Shown here one piece after another: positions 42,588-51,856 of a stretch of DNA of 64,000 bases. Location: positions 248,001-312,000 of the forward strand of contig NZ_JAUFPZ010000002.1 of assembly GCF_030409505.1 (NCBI RefSeq), given 5' to 3'. The DNA comes from Zunongwangia endophytica (lineage in GTDB: Bacteria > Bacteroidota > Bacteroidia > Flavobacteriales > Flavobacteriaceae). Position numbers and translations under genes: made by a program. Under the pieces are notes generated by a model. The model worked only from the letters and a program-made list of their open reading frames with translations. It did not search any database and was not told the origin of the DNA. Position 1 is the first letter of the stretch, and every line of letters begins with the position of its first letter.

Positions 42588-43895
42588 GTGCGTACAAAAG
42601 CGATATTTGATATTTCAGATCCTCTTTTATTTAAACAACAATTGCTATCCTGGGCATCTTCTTGCGAAGAGGTGGTTTGGTTAGACAGCAATGCTTATCC
42701 AGACACCTATCGACAGTACGATGCAGTTTTGGCAATAGAAGCTTTTACTGCAATAAAAACGGATACGCAGGATGCTTTTGAGAAACTGAAAGAATATCAG
42801 CAAACAACGGCTGATTGGATTTTTGGCTATCTTTCTTATGATTTAAAGAATGATACGGAGTATTTAAAAAGTCAGAATAGCGACGGACTTCATTTTCCAG
42901 AGCTTTATTTTTTTCAGCCTCAAAAATTATTTTTACTGAAAGGAAATCAGCTTGAAGTTCAGTATTTACGAATGGTAGATGATGAAATCGAACTTGATTT
43001 TACTGAAATTAACGAGATTGTAATTGCTGAAAAAATTACCGAAAATCAACAAAAATCGATTAATATTCAATCTCGGCTTTCTAGAGAAGCTTATTTAGAG
43101 AAAGTAGGCGAGATGCTGAAGCATATACATCGTGGCGATATTTATGAAGCTAATTTTTGCCAGGAATTTTATGTTGAAGATATCGATTTAAATCCGATTC
43201 AGGTTTTTGATCAATTAAATGAGATTTCGAATCCGCCTTTTGCTAGTTTTCTAAAGTTGGAAGATTACTACGCGATGTGCGCTTCACCAGAGCGTTACCT
43301 TCAGAAAAAAGGAAATCACGTTATTTCGCAACCTATTAAAGGAACTGCAGCGAGAGATAGCGATCCAAAAATTGATGCTGAAAAAGCACAAAAGCTATCT
43401 GAAGATAATAAAGAGCGTTCAGAAAATATCATGATTGCAGATTTGGTGCGGAATGATCTTTCTAAAACAGCTTCAAAAGGAAGTGTGAAAGTAGAAGAAC
43501 TTTGTAAAGTTTATTCTTTTAAACAGGTACATCAGTTAGTTTCGACAATTTCGGCAGAGATTTCAGAAGGAATTCCTGCTGTTGAAGTTTTAAAAACTAC
43601 GTTTCCTATGGGCAGTATGACTGGGGCTCCTAAAATTTCAGCAATGAAAATTATCGAAGAGCTAGAAGAAACGAAAAGAGGTTTGTACAGTGGCGCAATT
43701 GGATATTTCACTCCAGAATCAGATTTTGATTTTAATGTCGTAATTCGGAGTATCCTTTATAATGCAGAACTTAAGTATGCTTCATTTTCGGTAGGTGGTG
43801 CTATAACCGCACAGTCTATTCCAGAAAAAGAATACGACGAATGTATGGTTAAAGCTAAAGCCATGCGACAGGTTTTAGAACAATATAGAACTTAG
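42588..43895 (+). CDS. pabB: aminodeoxychorismate synthase component I
   Basis: This chorismate-binding enzyme makes 4-amino-4-deoxychorismate for folate synthesis. In 435 residues the C-terminal domain has CASPERYLQKKGN near residue 238, SQPIKGTAARD near 254, NIMIADLVRNDLSK near 282, MGSMTGAPKISAMKIIEELE near 342, and RGLYSGAIGYFTPE near 364. Lys in PIKGT is the PabB-type nucleophile; anthranilate synthase has Ala at this place, so TrpE is less likely. The start is GTG, five bases after the FMN reductase stop; no ATG is available near the N-terminus. No PabA or PabC gene is adjacent. Confidence 0.9.
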   Translation: MRTKAIFDISDPLLFKQQLLSWASSCEEVVWLDSNAYPDTYRQYDAVLAIEAFTAIKTDTQDAFEKLKEYQQTTADWIFGYLSYDLKNDTEYLKSQNSDGLHFPELYFFQPQKLFLLKGNQLEVQYLRMVDDEIELDFTEINEIVIAEKITENQQKSINIQSRLSREAYLEKVGEMLKHIHRGDIYEANFCQEFYVEDIDLNPIQVFDQLNEISNPPFASFLKLEDYYAMCASPERYLQKKGNHVISQPIKGTAARDSDPKIDAEKAQKLSEDNKERSENIMIADLVRNDLSKTASKGSVKVEELCKVYSFKQVHQLVSTISAEISEGIPAVEVLKTTFPMGSMTGAPKISAMKIIEELEETKRGLYSGAIGYFTPESDFDFNVVIRSILYNAELKYASFSVGGAITAQSIPEKEYDECMVKAKAMRQVLEQYRT

Positions 43896-43910
43896 TTTGA
43901 GATACAAATA

Positions 43911-43947
43911 AAAAAATCCTTTGAAGCATTCCTTCAAAGGATTTTTT
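43911..43947. terminator. bidirectional terminator between pabB and alcohol dehydrogenase
   Basis: AAAAAATCCTTTGAAG and CTTCAAAGGATTTTTT form a perfect 16-bp stem with a five-base loop. Confidence 0.93.
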
Positions 43948-43969
43948 ATAGGTTTTAATTTCAGAATGA

Positions 43970-45118
43970 TTACGGTGTTAAAACCACTTTTACGCAACCA
44001 TCTTCTTTATTTCTAAATTTCTTGTAAGCTTCTGGAGCTTCACTTAATTTCATTCGGTGTGTGATGATAAAAGATGGATCTATTTTTCCTTCTTCTACTT
44101 TTTTAAGTAGAGGATCTAGGTAATGTTGCATATGTGTTTGTCCCATTTTTAAATTAAGGGATTTGTTCATTGCCATTCCCATCGGTAGACCATCAACCTC
44201 TCCTACATAAACGCCGGGTATAGAAACATTTCCTCCTTTTTTACAGGATTTAAATATTTGAGCCAACGCATTTGGCTGTCCTTTATCTAGATCTTTTTTG
44301 AAACCTTCTGTACCATGAGCTTCTGCACCAACCGCATCAATACAACAATCGGGGCCTTTGCCACCTGTCATTTCCATCAGTTTGGCATATACTTCATCTG
44401 CATCTACAGTTCTAATAACTTCAGCCTTACTATGTTTTTCAGCCATATCTAGACGTTCTTTAACCACGTCTATAGCAATTACACGTTTTGCGCCTAGCAT
44501 CCAGGCACTTTGTATTGCAAATTGCCCTACAGGACCACAACCCCAAATGGCAACCGTATCACCTTGTTTAATATCTGCATTTTCTGCACCCATATAACCG
44601 GTTGGGAAAATATCAGAGAGAAATAAACTTTGTTCGTCACTTAAAGAATCCGGCACTTTAATTGGTCCAAAATCTGCGTAAGGAATTCTTACATACTCAG
44701 CCTGTCCTCCAGAAAATCCGCCTAACATGTGAGAAAATCCAAATAGTCCGGAAATAGAGTGGCCTAAATTTTCTCTACAAAGCTCTTCATTCGGGTTAGA
44801 ATTGTCACAAAGAGAATATTTGTGATCATCGCAATAATCACAATTTCCGCAGGCAATCGTAAACGGAACTACAACACGGTCTCCTTTTTTTAATTTTTTG
44901 ACATCTTTTCCTAATTCTACAACCTCTCCCATAAACTCGTGACCAAGAACATCACCATCTTTCATGGTAGGCATTAGATCGCCGTAAATATGGAGATCGG
45001 ATCCACAAATTGCGGTAGAAGTCACTTTAATGATAACATCTCTTGGATCTTCAATTTTTGGATCGGGGACGTTATCGATTCTAACGTCTTCCTTTCCGTG
45101 ATAACATAATGCTTTCAT
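43970..45118 (-). CDS. zinc-dependent alcohol dehydrogenase, formaldehyde-dehydrogenase-like
   Basis: The 382-residue medium-chain dehydrogenase has the catalytic Cys in [14 protein letters not shown] near residue 37 and [12 protein letters not shown] near 60. The structural zinc site is [15 protein letters not shown] near 92, and the NAD loop [20 protein letters not shown] near 190. An insert (residues about 110-130, [20 protein letters not shown]) is typical of glutathione-independent formaldehyde dehydrogenase and its relatives. It may oxidise aldehydes or alcohols. It is a single gene with the pabB terminator at its 3' side. Confidence 0.9.
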   Translation of the reverse strand: MKALCYHGKEDVRIDNVPDPKIEDPRDVIIKVTSTAICGSDLHIYGDLMPTMKDGDVLGHEFMGEVVELGKDVKKLKKGDRVVVPFTIACGNCDYCDDHKYSLCDNSNPNEELCRENLGHSISGLFGFSHMLGGFSGGQAEYVRIPYADFGPIKVPDSLSDEQSLFLSDIFPTGYMGAENADIKQGDTVAIWGCGPVGQFAIQSAWMLGAKRVIAIDVVKERLDMAEKHSKAEVIRTVDADEVYAKLMEMTGGKGPDCCIDAVGAEAHGTEGFKKDLDKGQPNALAQIFKSCKKGGNVSIPGVYVGEVDGLPMGMAMNKSLNLKMGQTHMQHYLDPLLKKVEEGKIDPSFIITHRMKLSEAPEAYKKFRNKEDGCVKVVLTP

Positions 45119-45373
45119 AGCTTCAATTTTTTTTGGTTTATTCTAAAGGTAGATGATAGGAAGACTGTTTTTGTATCTATTTCAATAAGTTTAACATGTG
45201 TTTACTGGGTAGTTTATGATTTTAACTGAAAAGGATTCTAAAACTTAGCAATCGAGTTAAATTTCAGAATAAAAAATGTTTTTAAATTGAAATAATCTGT
45301 AGTTTTAAACTAAAAATGCTAAACTTCCGAAGTGTTTTTTTTCAGCATTAATTTTGATCCTAAATTTCCGAAT

Positions 45374-45407
45374 TTGAAATTTCTGCAACCCGATTTTCGT
45401 ATATTTG
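45374..45407 (+). promoter_or_regulatory. tilS promoter, TTG-N23-TATATTTG
   Basis: TTG at 45374-45376 and TATATTTG at 45400-45407 fit the -33/-7 pattern, though the spacer is long. The -7 box ends four bases before the ATG, which would place the transcription start on or beside the start codon. Confidence 0.55.
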
Positions 45408-45411
45408 ATTT

Positions 45412-46722
45412 ATGGAAAAAGCCTTTAAAAATCATCTAAAATCAAACCTTCCTTATCTATTTAATTCCAAAGTAATTCTTGCGGTAAGCGGGGGAGTAGA
45501 TAGTATGGTTTTAATGCATCTCTGCAAAACAGCAAAACTTGATTTTTCAGTGGCGCATTGTAATTTCAATTTACGCAATAATGAAAGTGATGGAGACGAA
45601 GAATTTGTGGTGAGAGCGGTTCAAAATCTGGATATCAAAGTTCATGTTCAAAATTTTAATACGAAAGCATTTGCTGAAGAACATAAGCTTTCCATACAAA
45701 TGGCGGCGCGCGAGTTGCGTTATCAATGGTTTGAAGAATTACGAGCTTCTGAAGGTGCCGATTATATTTTAGTGGCGCATCATGCAAATGATTCACTAGA
45801 AACTTTTTTAATTAATCTTATTAGAAGTACCGGCCCAGAAGGTTTGGCAGGAATAAAAGAAGAGAACGAAAAAATACTGCGCCCATTACTGAATTTCAGT
45901 AGAGATGAGATAGAATCTTATGCTAAAGAACATAAAATTATGTGGCGTGAAGATAGTAGTAATGCTTCTACAAAATATCTTCGGAATAAGATAAGACATC
46001 AGGTTATTCCATTATTGGAAGAAATGAATCCAAAATTTCTGGAAGGTTTCAGTAATACTCAGGATTACCTAAAACAACAGCTTAATTTAGTCGAAGATTA
46101 CACAGAAATAATTTATAAAAAAGCAGTCAAAAAGGTCGAATTCGGATATTCTTTAGATGTTCTTTTTTTGGAGCGTTTACCAAATACAAAAGCGGTTTTG
46201 TATCAGCTTTTAAAAAGTTTTGGATTTACAGAATGGGATGACGTACATCATTTACTTACCGCCCAATCTGGTAAAATGGTTTTTTCGCATACACATCGTT
46301 TGGTAAAAGATCGAGACGAATTAATTTTAACCAAAATCGATCAATCTCACCTTAAAAAATCTTACGAAATTCACCAAAATGAGGATAATTTTATGATTCC
46401 TTCTGGTTCGCTAAGTTTCCACGAGGTGAGTGAAATTCAGGAAAAAAATAATCATACGATTTATGTGGATTATGAAAAGCTAAAATTTCCGTTAACCTTA
46501 AGGCGCTGGCAGGAAGGAGATACTTTTCATCCTTTTGGAATGAAAGGACGTAAAAAACTCAGTGACTTTTTTAAAGACAATAAACTATCCTTGCCGCAAA
46601 AAGAAAATACCTGGCTCCTCTGTTCAGAGAATAAAATTGTATGGATCGTAAATCAACGTGCAGACAATCGTTTTGCGATTACTTCTAAAAGTAAAAGAAT
46701 TTTAAAGATTGTTTCGCACTAA
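45412..46722 (+). CDS. tilS: tRNA(Ile)-lysidine synthase
   Basis: This essential enzyme puts lysine on C34 of the minor isoleucine tRNA (CAT anticodon). The N-type ATP pyrophosphatase loop AVSGGVDSMVLMHLC is near residue 24, followed by FSVAHCNFNLRNNESD near 45, VAHHANDSLETFLINLIRS near 122 and WREDSSNASTKYLRNKIRH near 182. The C-terminal TilS domain holds LRRWQEGDTFHPFGMKGRKK near 362 and a WLLCSENKIVWIVNQRADNRF end. Length (436) is normal. A promoter box lies directly before the ATG. Confidence 0.95.
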   Translation: MEKAFKNHLKSNLPYLFNSKVILAVSGGVDSMVLMHLCKTAKLDFSVAHCNFNLRNNESDGDEEFVVRAVQNLDIKVHVQNFNTKAFAEEHKLSIQMAARELRYQWFEELRASEGADYILVAHHANDSLETFLINLIRSTGPEGLAGIKEENEKILRPLLNFSRDEIESYAKEHKIMWREDSSNASTKYLRNKIRHQVIPLLEEMNPKFLEGFSNTQDYLKQQLNLVEDYTEIIYKKAVKKVEFGYSLDVLFLERLPNTKAVLYQLLKSFGFTEWDDVHHLLTAQSGKMVFSHTHRLVKDRDELILTKIDQSHLKKSYEIHQNEDNFMIPSGSLSFHEVSEIQEKNNHTIYVDYEKLKFPLTLRRWQEGDTFHPFGMKGRKKLSDFFKDNKLSLPQKENTWLLCSENKIVWIVNQRADNRFAITSKSKRILKIVSH

Positions 46723-46955
46723 ACAAAAGTAGCGAAGATATAAAGATCGCTGTGAATTTCAACTTTTATTTATTGCAAATGTGAAGACTAATATGGAATA
46801 AGTTAGAGTGATTAAACATTTTTTGAAATAACTATAGAACCATAATCTTCGAAAAATCAGCAGTAATTACTGATAGCACATAGCTAAGAAAGAAAATCCT
46901 TTAAGTTTCGCGGTGTAATTTCTATCTTTATGGATTAAAAAATAAGATCTAACAT

Positions 46956-48809
46956 ATGAGATTATACCAGCGATCAATTCTTTATACCTGTTTACTTTTT
47001 ATTGTTTTTCATGTTACCGCTCAAAACGATGATGCCTACGATATAAAAGAGCATTATACCAAAACAGAGGTTGATATCCCAATGAGGGATGGTACTAAGC
47101 TTCACACGACTATTTATTCTCCCAAAGATACCTCTCAGGAATATCCAATGATTATGCAGCGAACGCCATATAGTTCCAGACCTTATGGTGAAGGGCAAAT
47201 GCGATCTAAAGTTGGTCCTAACGAATATTTGATGAAAGAAGGCAATATTATTGTCTATCAGGATGTTCGTGGTCGTTGGATGAGTGAAGGTAAGTACGAT
47301 AATATGCGTGCTTATATCCCGAATAAAAAAGCAAAAGAATTCGACGAATCTAGTGATACCTACGATACTATCGACTGGTTAATAAAAAACGTTGATAATA
47401 ATAACGGAAATGTAGGAATGTGGGGAATCTCTTATCCCGGGTTCTATTCTGTATACTCTTTGGTGGATTCTCACCCTGCTTTAAAAGCGGTATCTCCACA
47501 AGCAGGAATTTCAGACTTCTTTTTTGACGATTTTCATCATAATGGCGCTTACTTATTAAGTTATTGGAGAGCAACAGCACTTTTTGGATATCAAAAAGAC
47601 GAACCAACTACAGAAAGCTGGTATGAACTTCCGGGACTTGGTACTCAGGATCAATATCAATTTTTCTTAGAGCATACTCCGCTTAGTTCTTTAGATGAAT
47701 ATTATAAAGAAGACAACGAATTTTGGCAACAACTAAAAGATCATCCTAATTATGACGAATTTTGGGAATCTAGAGGAATTATTCAGCATTTGGATGATGT
47801 AAAACCAGCAGTTATGGTTGTTGGTGGCTTGTTTGATGCCGAAGATCTTTACGGTCCTTTTAATGAGTACAAAAAGATTGAGAAAACCAGTAATACATAC
47901 AATATTTTAGTTTACGGTCCTTGGAGCCATGGGGATTGGGCTCGCGAAAGTGGAAGACAATCGGTAGGGAATGTTTACTTTGGCGATAGTCTATCAACTA
48001 GATTTCAGCAAGATTACGAAACAAAATTCTTCAACCATTTCTTAAAACAAAACGGTGAAGGTGCTTTAGATTTAGCTGAAGCTCATATCTATGATACCGG
48101 AAAAAGAGAATGGACAGATTATAATCAATGGCCTCCAAAAAATTCCGTAGAAAAAACATTTTATTTAGGAGATGATCAGGAACTTACTACTCAGCCTACA
48201 GCTACAAAACAAGAATTTATAAGCGATCCGGAAAAACCGGTTTCTTATAATAACGAGATTAAAACGGTTTTCACTCCAAGAGAATACATGACGGGCGATC
48301 AACGTTTTGCTGCGCGAAGACCAGATGTTTTGGTTTACGAAACTGAAGTTTTAGATGCAGATTTATCTGTAGTTGGCGAAATAGAAGCAATGTTGAAAGT
48401 AGCTACCACAGGAAGCGCAGCCGATTGGGTAGTAAAAGTAATCGACGTATATCCATCTGACGCTGAAAATTATCCTGAAACTATGGATCATCTTAAAATG
48501 AGTAACTACCACATGATGGTACGTAGCGAAGTGATGAGAGGACGTTTTAGAAATAGCTTTTCTAAGCCTGAAGCATTCGAACCAAACAAAAAGACCGATG
48601 TAAATATTACGCTTCAGGGTGTAAACCATACATTTAAAAAGGGGCATAAGATGCAAATTCAGATTCAAAGTACATGGTTTCCTTTAATCGATTTGAATCC
48701 TCAAACCTATGTAGATAATATTTTTAGAGCTGAAAAGGAAGATTTTCAGAAACAGACACACACCGTATTTGGTGATTCGGCCATTAAATTTTCAGTATTA
48801 AAAAGATAA
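46956..48809 (+). CDS. exported CocE/NonD-family serine hydrolase
   Basis: The 617-residue acyl hydrolase has a signal peptide (LYTCLLFIVFHVTAQ). The X-Pro dipeptidyl-peptidase S15-type catalytic domain has PMRDGTKLHTTIYSPKD near residue 46, YQDVRGRWMSEGKY near 94, nucleophile Ser in GMWGISYPGFYSVYSLVDSH near 150, Asp in VGGLFDAEDLYGPFNEY near 285 and His in VYGPWSHGDWARE near 320. The C-terminal jelly-roll domain (about residues 375-610) is beta-rich. Relatives include glutaryl-7-ACA acylase and alpha-amino-acid ester hydrolases. It starts a two-gene unit with the DUF885 lipoprotein, six bases apart, which suggests linked peptide degradation. Confidence 0.9.
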   Translation: MRLYQRSILYTCLLFIVFHVTAQNDDAYDIKEHYTKTEVDIPMRDGTKLHTTIYSPKDTSQEYPMIMQRTPYSSRPYGEGQMRSKVGPNEYLMKEGNIIVYQDVRGRWMSEGKYDNMRAYIPNKKAKEFDESSDTYDTIDWLIKNVDNNNGNVGMWGISYPGFYSVYSLVDSHPALKAVSPQAGISDFFFDDFHHNGAYLLSYWRATALFGYQKDEPTTESWYELPGLGTQDQYQFFLEHTPLSSLDEYYKEDNEFWQQLKDHPNYDEFWESRGIIQHLDDVKPAVMVVGGLFDAEDLYGPFNEYKKIEKTSNTYNILVYGPWSHGDWARESGRQSVGNVYFGDSLSTRFQQDYETKFFNHFLKQNGEGALDLAEAHIYDTGKREWTDYNQWPPKNSVEKTFYLGDDQELTTQPTATKQEFISDPEKPVSYNNEIKTVFTPREYMTGDQRFAARRPDVLVYETEVLDADLSVVGEIEAMLKVATTGSAADWVVKVIDVYPSDAENYPETMDHLKMSNYHMMVRSEVMRGRFRNSFSKPEAFEPNKKTDVNITLQGVNHTFKKGHKMQIQIQSTWFPLIDLNPQTYVDNIFRAEKEDFQKQTHTVFGDSAIKFSVLKR

Positions 48810-48815
48810 CAGCGA

Positions 48816-50636
48816 ATGTTCAGAAATCTAAGAATTATAGGTGCTGCTTTTGCCATTTTGGCGATTAGTTCTTGCAAAAATCAAAAGCAGGCGGAGTATT
48901 CTGAAGAAGAGATTGCGGAAGCATCCACTAAACTGAATCAATATTTTGAAGATCAGTTTGAGATTGAAGTGGAGGAATCTCCGATGATGCAAACCCAGTT
49001 GGGTAGAAAGACAAATTATGGGAAGTGGGATAATTTCTCTCATTTGCGCTATGCAAAAGAGCTAAAACAGGCGAGAGAGCGCAAAGATTATATCGATAAG
49101 ATAGATCCAGTTTCATTAAATGCAGAATCCAATCTTAGCTATAAATTATATAAGCAAAATGTAGAAAATGAAATCGAGGATTATGAATTTCGATTTTATA
49201 ACTATCCGGTAAATCAAATGTTTGGCTACCACGCCGATCTTCCTGCTTTTTTAATTAATAATCATAGGATCGATTCAGTTGCAGATGCCAAAGCCTATAT
49301 TTCGAGATTAAACGGATTTACAAAAGCTTTTGAACAGGTTATTGGAGGCATTAAAATTAGAGAACAAAATGGTATCGTACCTCCCAAATTTGTTTTCGAG
49401 AAAGTAATTGATGATAGTCGCAATATTATAAAGGGGAAACCTTTCGAGAAGTCTGAAAATGCCAGTACACTTTTAGCAGACTTTAAGGAGAAGCTCAATA
49501 AATTAGAGATTGAAAGTTCTGATAAAGATCAGTTAATTGCTGAAGCAGAAAAAGCTTTAGTAGAACATGTTCAGCCTGCATATTTGTCTTTAATCGATCT
49601 CTTAGAAACTCAGCAAAAACGGGCTACTACTGAAAATGGAGCCTGGAAGTTTCCTAAAGGAGATAAATTCTATGAGTTAGCGCTTAAAAGGACCACGACC
49701 ACCAATATGTCTGCAGATGAAATTCATGAATATGGGCTAAGCGAAGTGGCCAGAATTCATGGGGAAATGCAAAAGATTATGGATGAAGTGAAATTTGAAG
49801 GATCGCTACAGGATTTTTTCGAATTTATGAGAACCGACGAGCAGTTTTATTATGAAAATACTCCTGAAGCTAAAACACAATATTTAGATGATGCCAAAGG
49901 GATTGTCAATAAAATGCGTGGCAGTTTAGATGAACTGTTTTTAACTAAGCCAAAGGCTAAAATTAAAGTAAAAGCAGTAGAAAGTTTTCGTGAAAAAAGT
50001 GCAGGAAAAGCATTCTATCAACAACCTGCACCAGATGGATCGCGACCTGGTATTTTTTATGTAAATCTTTACGATATGCAAGCGATGCCAACGTATCAAT
50101 TAGAAGCTTTAGCGCATCATGAAGGTATACCGGGACATCATATGCAAATCGCCATCGCGCAAGAATTAGATAGTATTCCTAAGTTTAGAAAATACGGAGG
50201 ATATGGCGCGTATGTTGAAGGTTGGGGACTTTATAGCGAATATATTCCTAAAGAAATAGGCTTTTATAAAGATCCGTATTCTGATTTTGGACGTTTAGCG
50301 ATGGAATTATGGAGAGCTTGTCGATTAGTTGTCGATACAGGTATTCACCACAAGAAATGGACAAGAGAAGAAGGGATCGAGTATTATAAGGAGAATACAC
50401 CAAATGCCGAAAGTGACTGCATTAAGATGGTAGAGCGTCATATCGTTATGCCGGGGCAGGCAACTGCGTATAAAATAGGAATGAAGAAGATCCTGGACTT
50501 AAGAGAAAAGGCCAAAACTGCTTTAGGAGATAATTTTGATATCAAAGAATTTCATGATGTCGTGCTTTTAGATGGAGCATTACCGCTGAACGTCTTGGAG
50601 ACTAAAGTTGATAACTGGATTGAAAATAACAAATAA
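48816..50636 (+). CDS. DUF885-family putative metallopeptidase lipoprotein
   Basis: The 606-residue predicted lipoprotein has a lipobox ILAISSCKNQKQ with Cys near residue 20. The long helical body ends with HHEGIPGHHMQIAIAQE near residue 438, which carries an HExxH-like zinc-binding layout (HEGIPGHH is a variant), and YVEGWGLYSEYIPKE near 466 with a likely third ligand Glu. Members of DUF885 are related to metallocarboxypeptidases and may act as peptidases; the activity is unproven here. It follows the CocE hydrolase by six bases and ends at a terminator. Confidence 0.85.
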   Translation: MFRNLRIIGAAFAILAISSCKNQKQAEYSEEEIAEASTKLNQYFEDQFEIEVEESPMMQTQLGRKTNYGKWDNFSHLRYAKELKQARERKDYIDKIDPVSLNAESNLSYKLYKQNVENEIEDYEFRFYNYPVNQMFGYHADLPAFLINNHRIDSVADAKAYISRLNGFTKAFEQVIGGIKIREQNGIVPPKFVFEKVIDDSRNIIKGKPFEKSENASTLLADFKEKLNKLEIESSDKDQLIAEAEKALVEHVQPAYLSLIDLLETQQKRATTENGAWKFPKGDKFYELALKRTTTTNMSADEIHEYGLSEVARIHGEMQKIMDEVKFEGSLQDFFEFMRTDEQFYYENTPEAKTQYLDDAKGIVNKMRGSLDELFLTKPKAKIKVKAVESFREKSAGKAFYQQPAPDGSRPGIFYVNLYDMQAMPTYQLEALAHHEGIPGHHMQIAIAQELDSIPKFRKYGGYGAYVEGWGLYSEYIPKEIGFYKDPYSDFGRLAMELWRACRLVVDTGIHHKKWTREEGIEYYKENTPNAESDCIKMVERHIVMPGQATAYKIGMKKILDLREKAKTALGDNFDIKEFHDVVLLDGALPLNVLETKVDNWIENNK

Positions 50637-50643
50637 ATAATTG

Positions 50644-50677
50644 ATCGTTCTGTAAATTTGCAGAACGATTTTTCTTT
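50644..50677 (+). terminator. terminator after the DUF885 gene
   Basis: ATCGTTCTG (50644-50652) pairs with CAGAACGAT (50661-50669) around an eight-base loop, followed by TTTTTCTTT. It ends the hydrolase unit and covers the furthest upstream start codon of galM. Confidence 0.85.
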
Positions 50678-50690
50678 AAATAAGATACTA

Positions 50691-51677
50691 TTGGAAAATA
50701 AAACGGAGTTAAAAACTGTGAAGTTAGTAAATACTGCCAATACAGAAGTAAGCATCGTAAATTTTGGAGCTGCCATTGGTAGCATAAAGTTTTACGATAA
50801 AAATCAAAAAATGGTGAATGTTATTGTTTCGCCACTAATTGAAGATTTGCCATCGGCGCTAAACAAAACCCATAATCAATGTTTTGGTGCTTCTATAGGA
50901 AGATATGCTGGGAGAATAACAGAAGGTAAATTTGAATTAGACGGAAAAGAACTCAGTTTGCATCAGGAAAATGGGGTGCATTTACACGGTGGTGAAAATG
51001 GATTTCATTATAAATACTGGGAGATCGTAGAAGAAAAACATGAAGATAATCCATCAGTAAAACTAAAATACTTTAGTAAGCACAACGAAGAAGGTTATCC
51101 CGGTAATCTAGAGGTTTTTGTAACCTATACACTTAATGAGGATAATAACTTAATTGTAGAGTACGAAGCGAAAACCGATAAAAAAACGGTAGTTAATTTA
51201 ACCAATCATGCTTATTTCAATCTAAACGGAGAAGGTAGTGTAAGCGATCATTTTCTGAAAATCAATGCCGATAAGATTCTTGAGATAGATGAAAAACAAT
51301 TGCCAACCGGTAATTTGAATAACCTGCGTGGCCATGCTAAAGATTTTGGTAAAAATCGATTAATAGGAAATAGAAATCTAGATGATACTTTTGTATTAAA
51401 CAGTGATGGTGACGAACTATCTGCTCAGCTTTTTGCACCGCTTACCGGAATTAAGTTAGATATGTCTACAAATCAACCCGGAGTAGTTGTGTATGCGCCT
51501 GAATCGCTTCCTGACGATTTAACCTACCAAACAAGAATATCAGAATTTCCTTCTATTTGTTTTGAAGGACAAAATTTTCCCGATGCACCAAATTTCAGAA
51601 ATTTTCCTAATAGCATTTTAGAGCCGGGTGAGGATTATTATAATAGAATTAGCTTCAAATTTAGTGTCAAAAAATAG
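50691..51677 (+). CDS. galM: aldose 1-epimerase (galactose mutarotase)
   Basis: GalM interconverts the alpha and beta anomers of galactose, feeding GalK. Markers counted from the start used here: VNFGAAIGSIKFYDK, GRYAGRITEGKFELDGKEL, LHGGENGFHYKYW, LTNHAYFNLNGEGSV with the catalytic His, and ICFEGQNFPDAPNFRNFPN with the catalytic Glu. The frame extends to a TTG at 50658, but that codon lies inside a terminator hairpin, so I prefer the TTG at 50691 (GTG at 50718 is possible). No ATG occurs in this part. It is the first gene of the galactose locus, followed by the symporter. Confidence 0.88.
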   Translation: MENKTELKTVKLVNTANTEVSIVNFGAAIGSIKFYDKNQKMVNVIVSPLIEDLPSALNKTHNQCFGASIGRYAGRITEGKFELDGKELSLHQENGVHLHGGENGFHYKYWEIVEEKHEDNPSVKLKYFSKHNEEGYPGNLEVFVTYTLNEDNNLIVEYEAKTDKKTVVNLTNHAYFNLNGEGSVSDHFLKINADKILEIDEKQLPTGNLNNLRGHAKDFGKNRLIGNRNLDDTFVLNSDGDELSAQLFAPLTGIKLDMSTNQPGVVVYAPESLPDDLTYQTRISEFPSICFEGQNFPDAPNFRNFPNSILEPGEDYYNRISFKFSVKK

Positions 51678-51687
51678 TGAAAATGAC

Positions 51688-51712
51688 TATAACTGTAATT
51701 TTTACAGTTATA
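51688..51712. promoter_or_regulatory. perfect palindromic operator upstream of the galactose symporter
   Basis: TATAACTGTAA (51688-51698) and TTACAGTTATA (51702-51712) are exact reverse complements around TTT. The 11-base core GTAATTTTTAC (51695-51705) occurs again between galK and the Nudix regulator. A candidate -7 box TATCTTTA lies at 51727-51734, so the palindrome covers the -33 region. I infer binding by the Nudix regulator. Confidence 0.75.
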
Positions 51713-51726
51713 ATTTAAAAAAGTGA

Positions 51727-51734
51727 TATCTTTA
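51727..51734 (+). promoter_or_regulatory. candidate -7 promoter box of the symporter gene
   Basis: TATCTTTA differs from TAnnTTTG at the last base. It lies 14 bases downstream of the palindromic operator and 122 bases before the ATG. Confidence 0.4.
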
Positions 51735-51856
51735 GCATAATATTGTGAAAATTTTATTTCATTTGATATAGGGTGAAATTTCCTAAAATTGGGAGACTAC
51801 ATCGATATATGATCAACACTTGATATTTTCTCAAAAAATAAATTAAACTAATTTTT

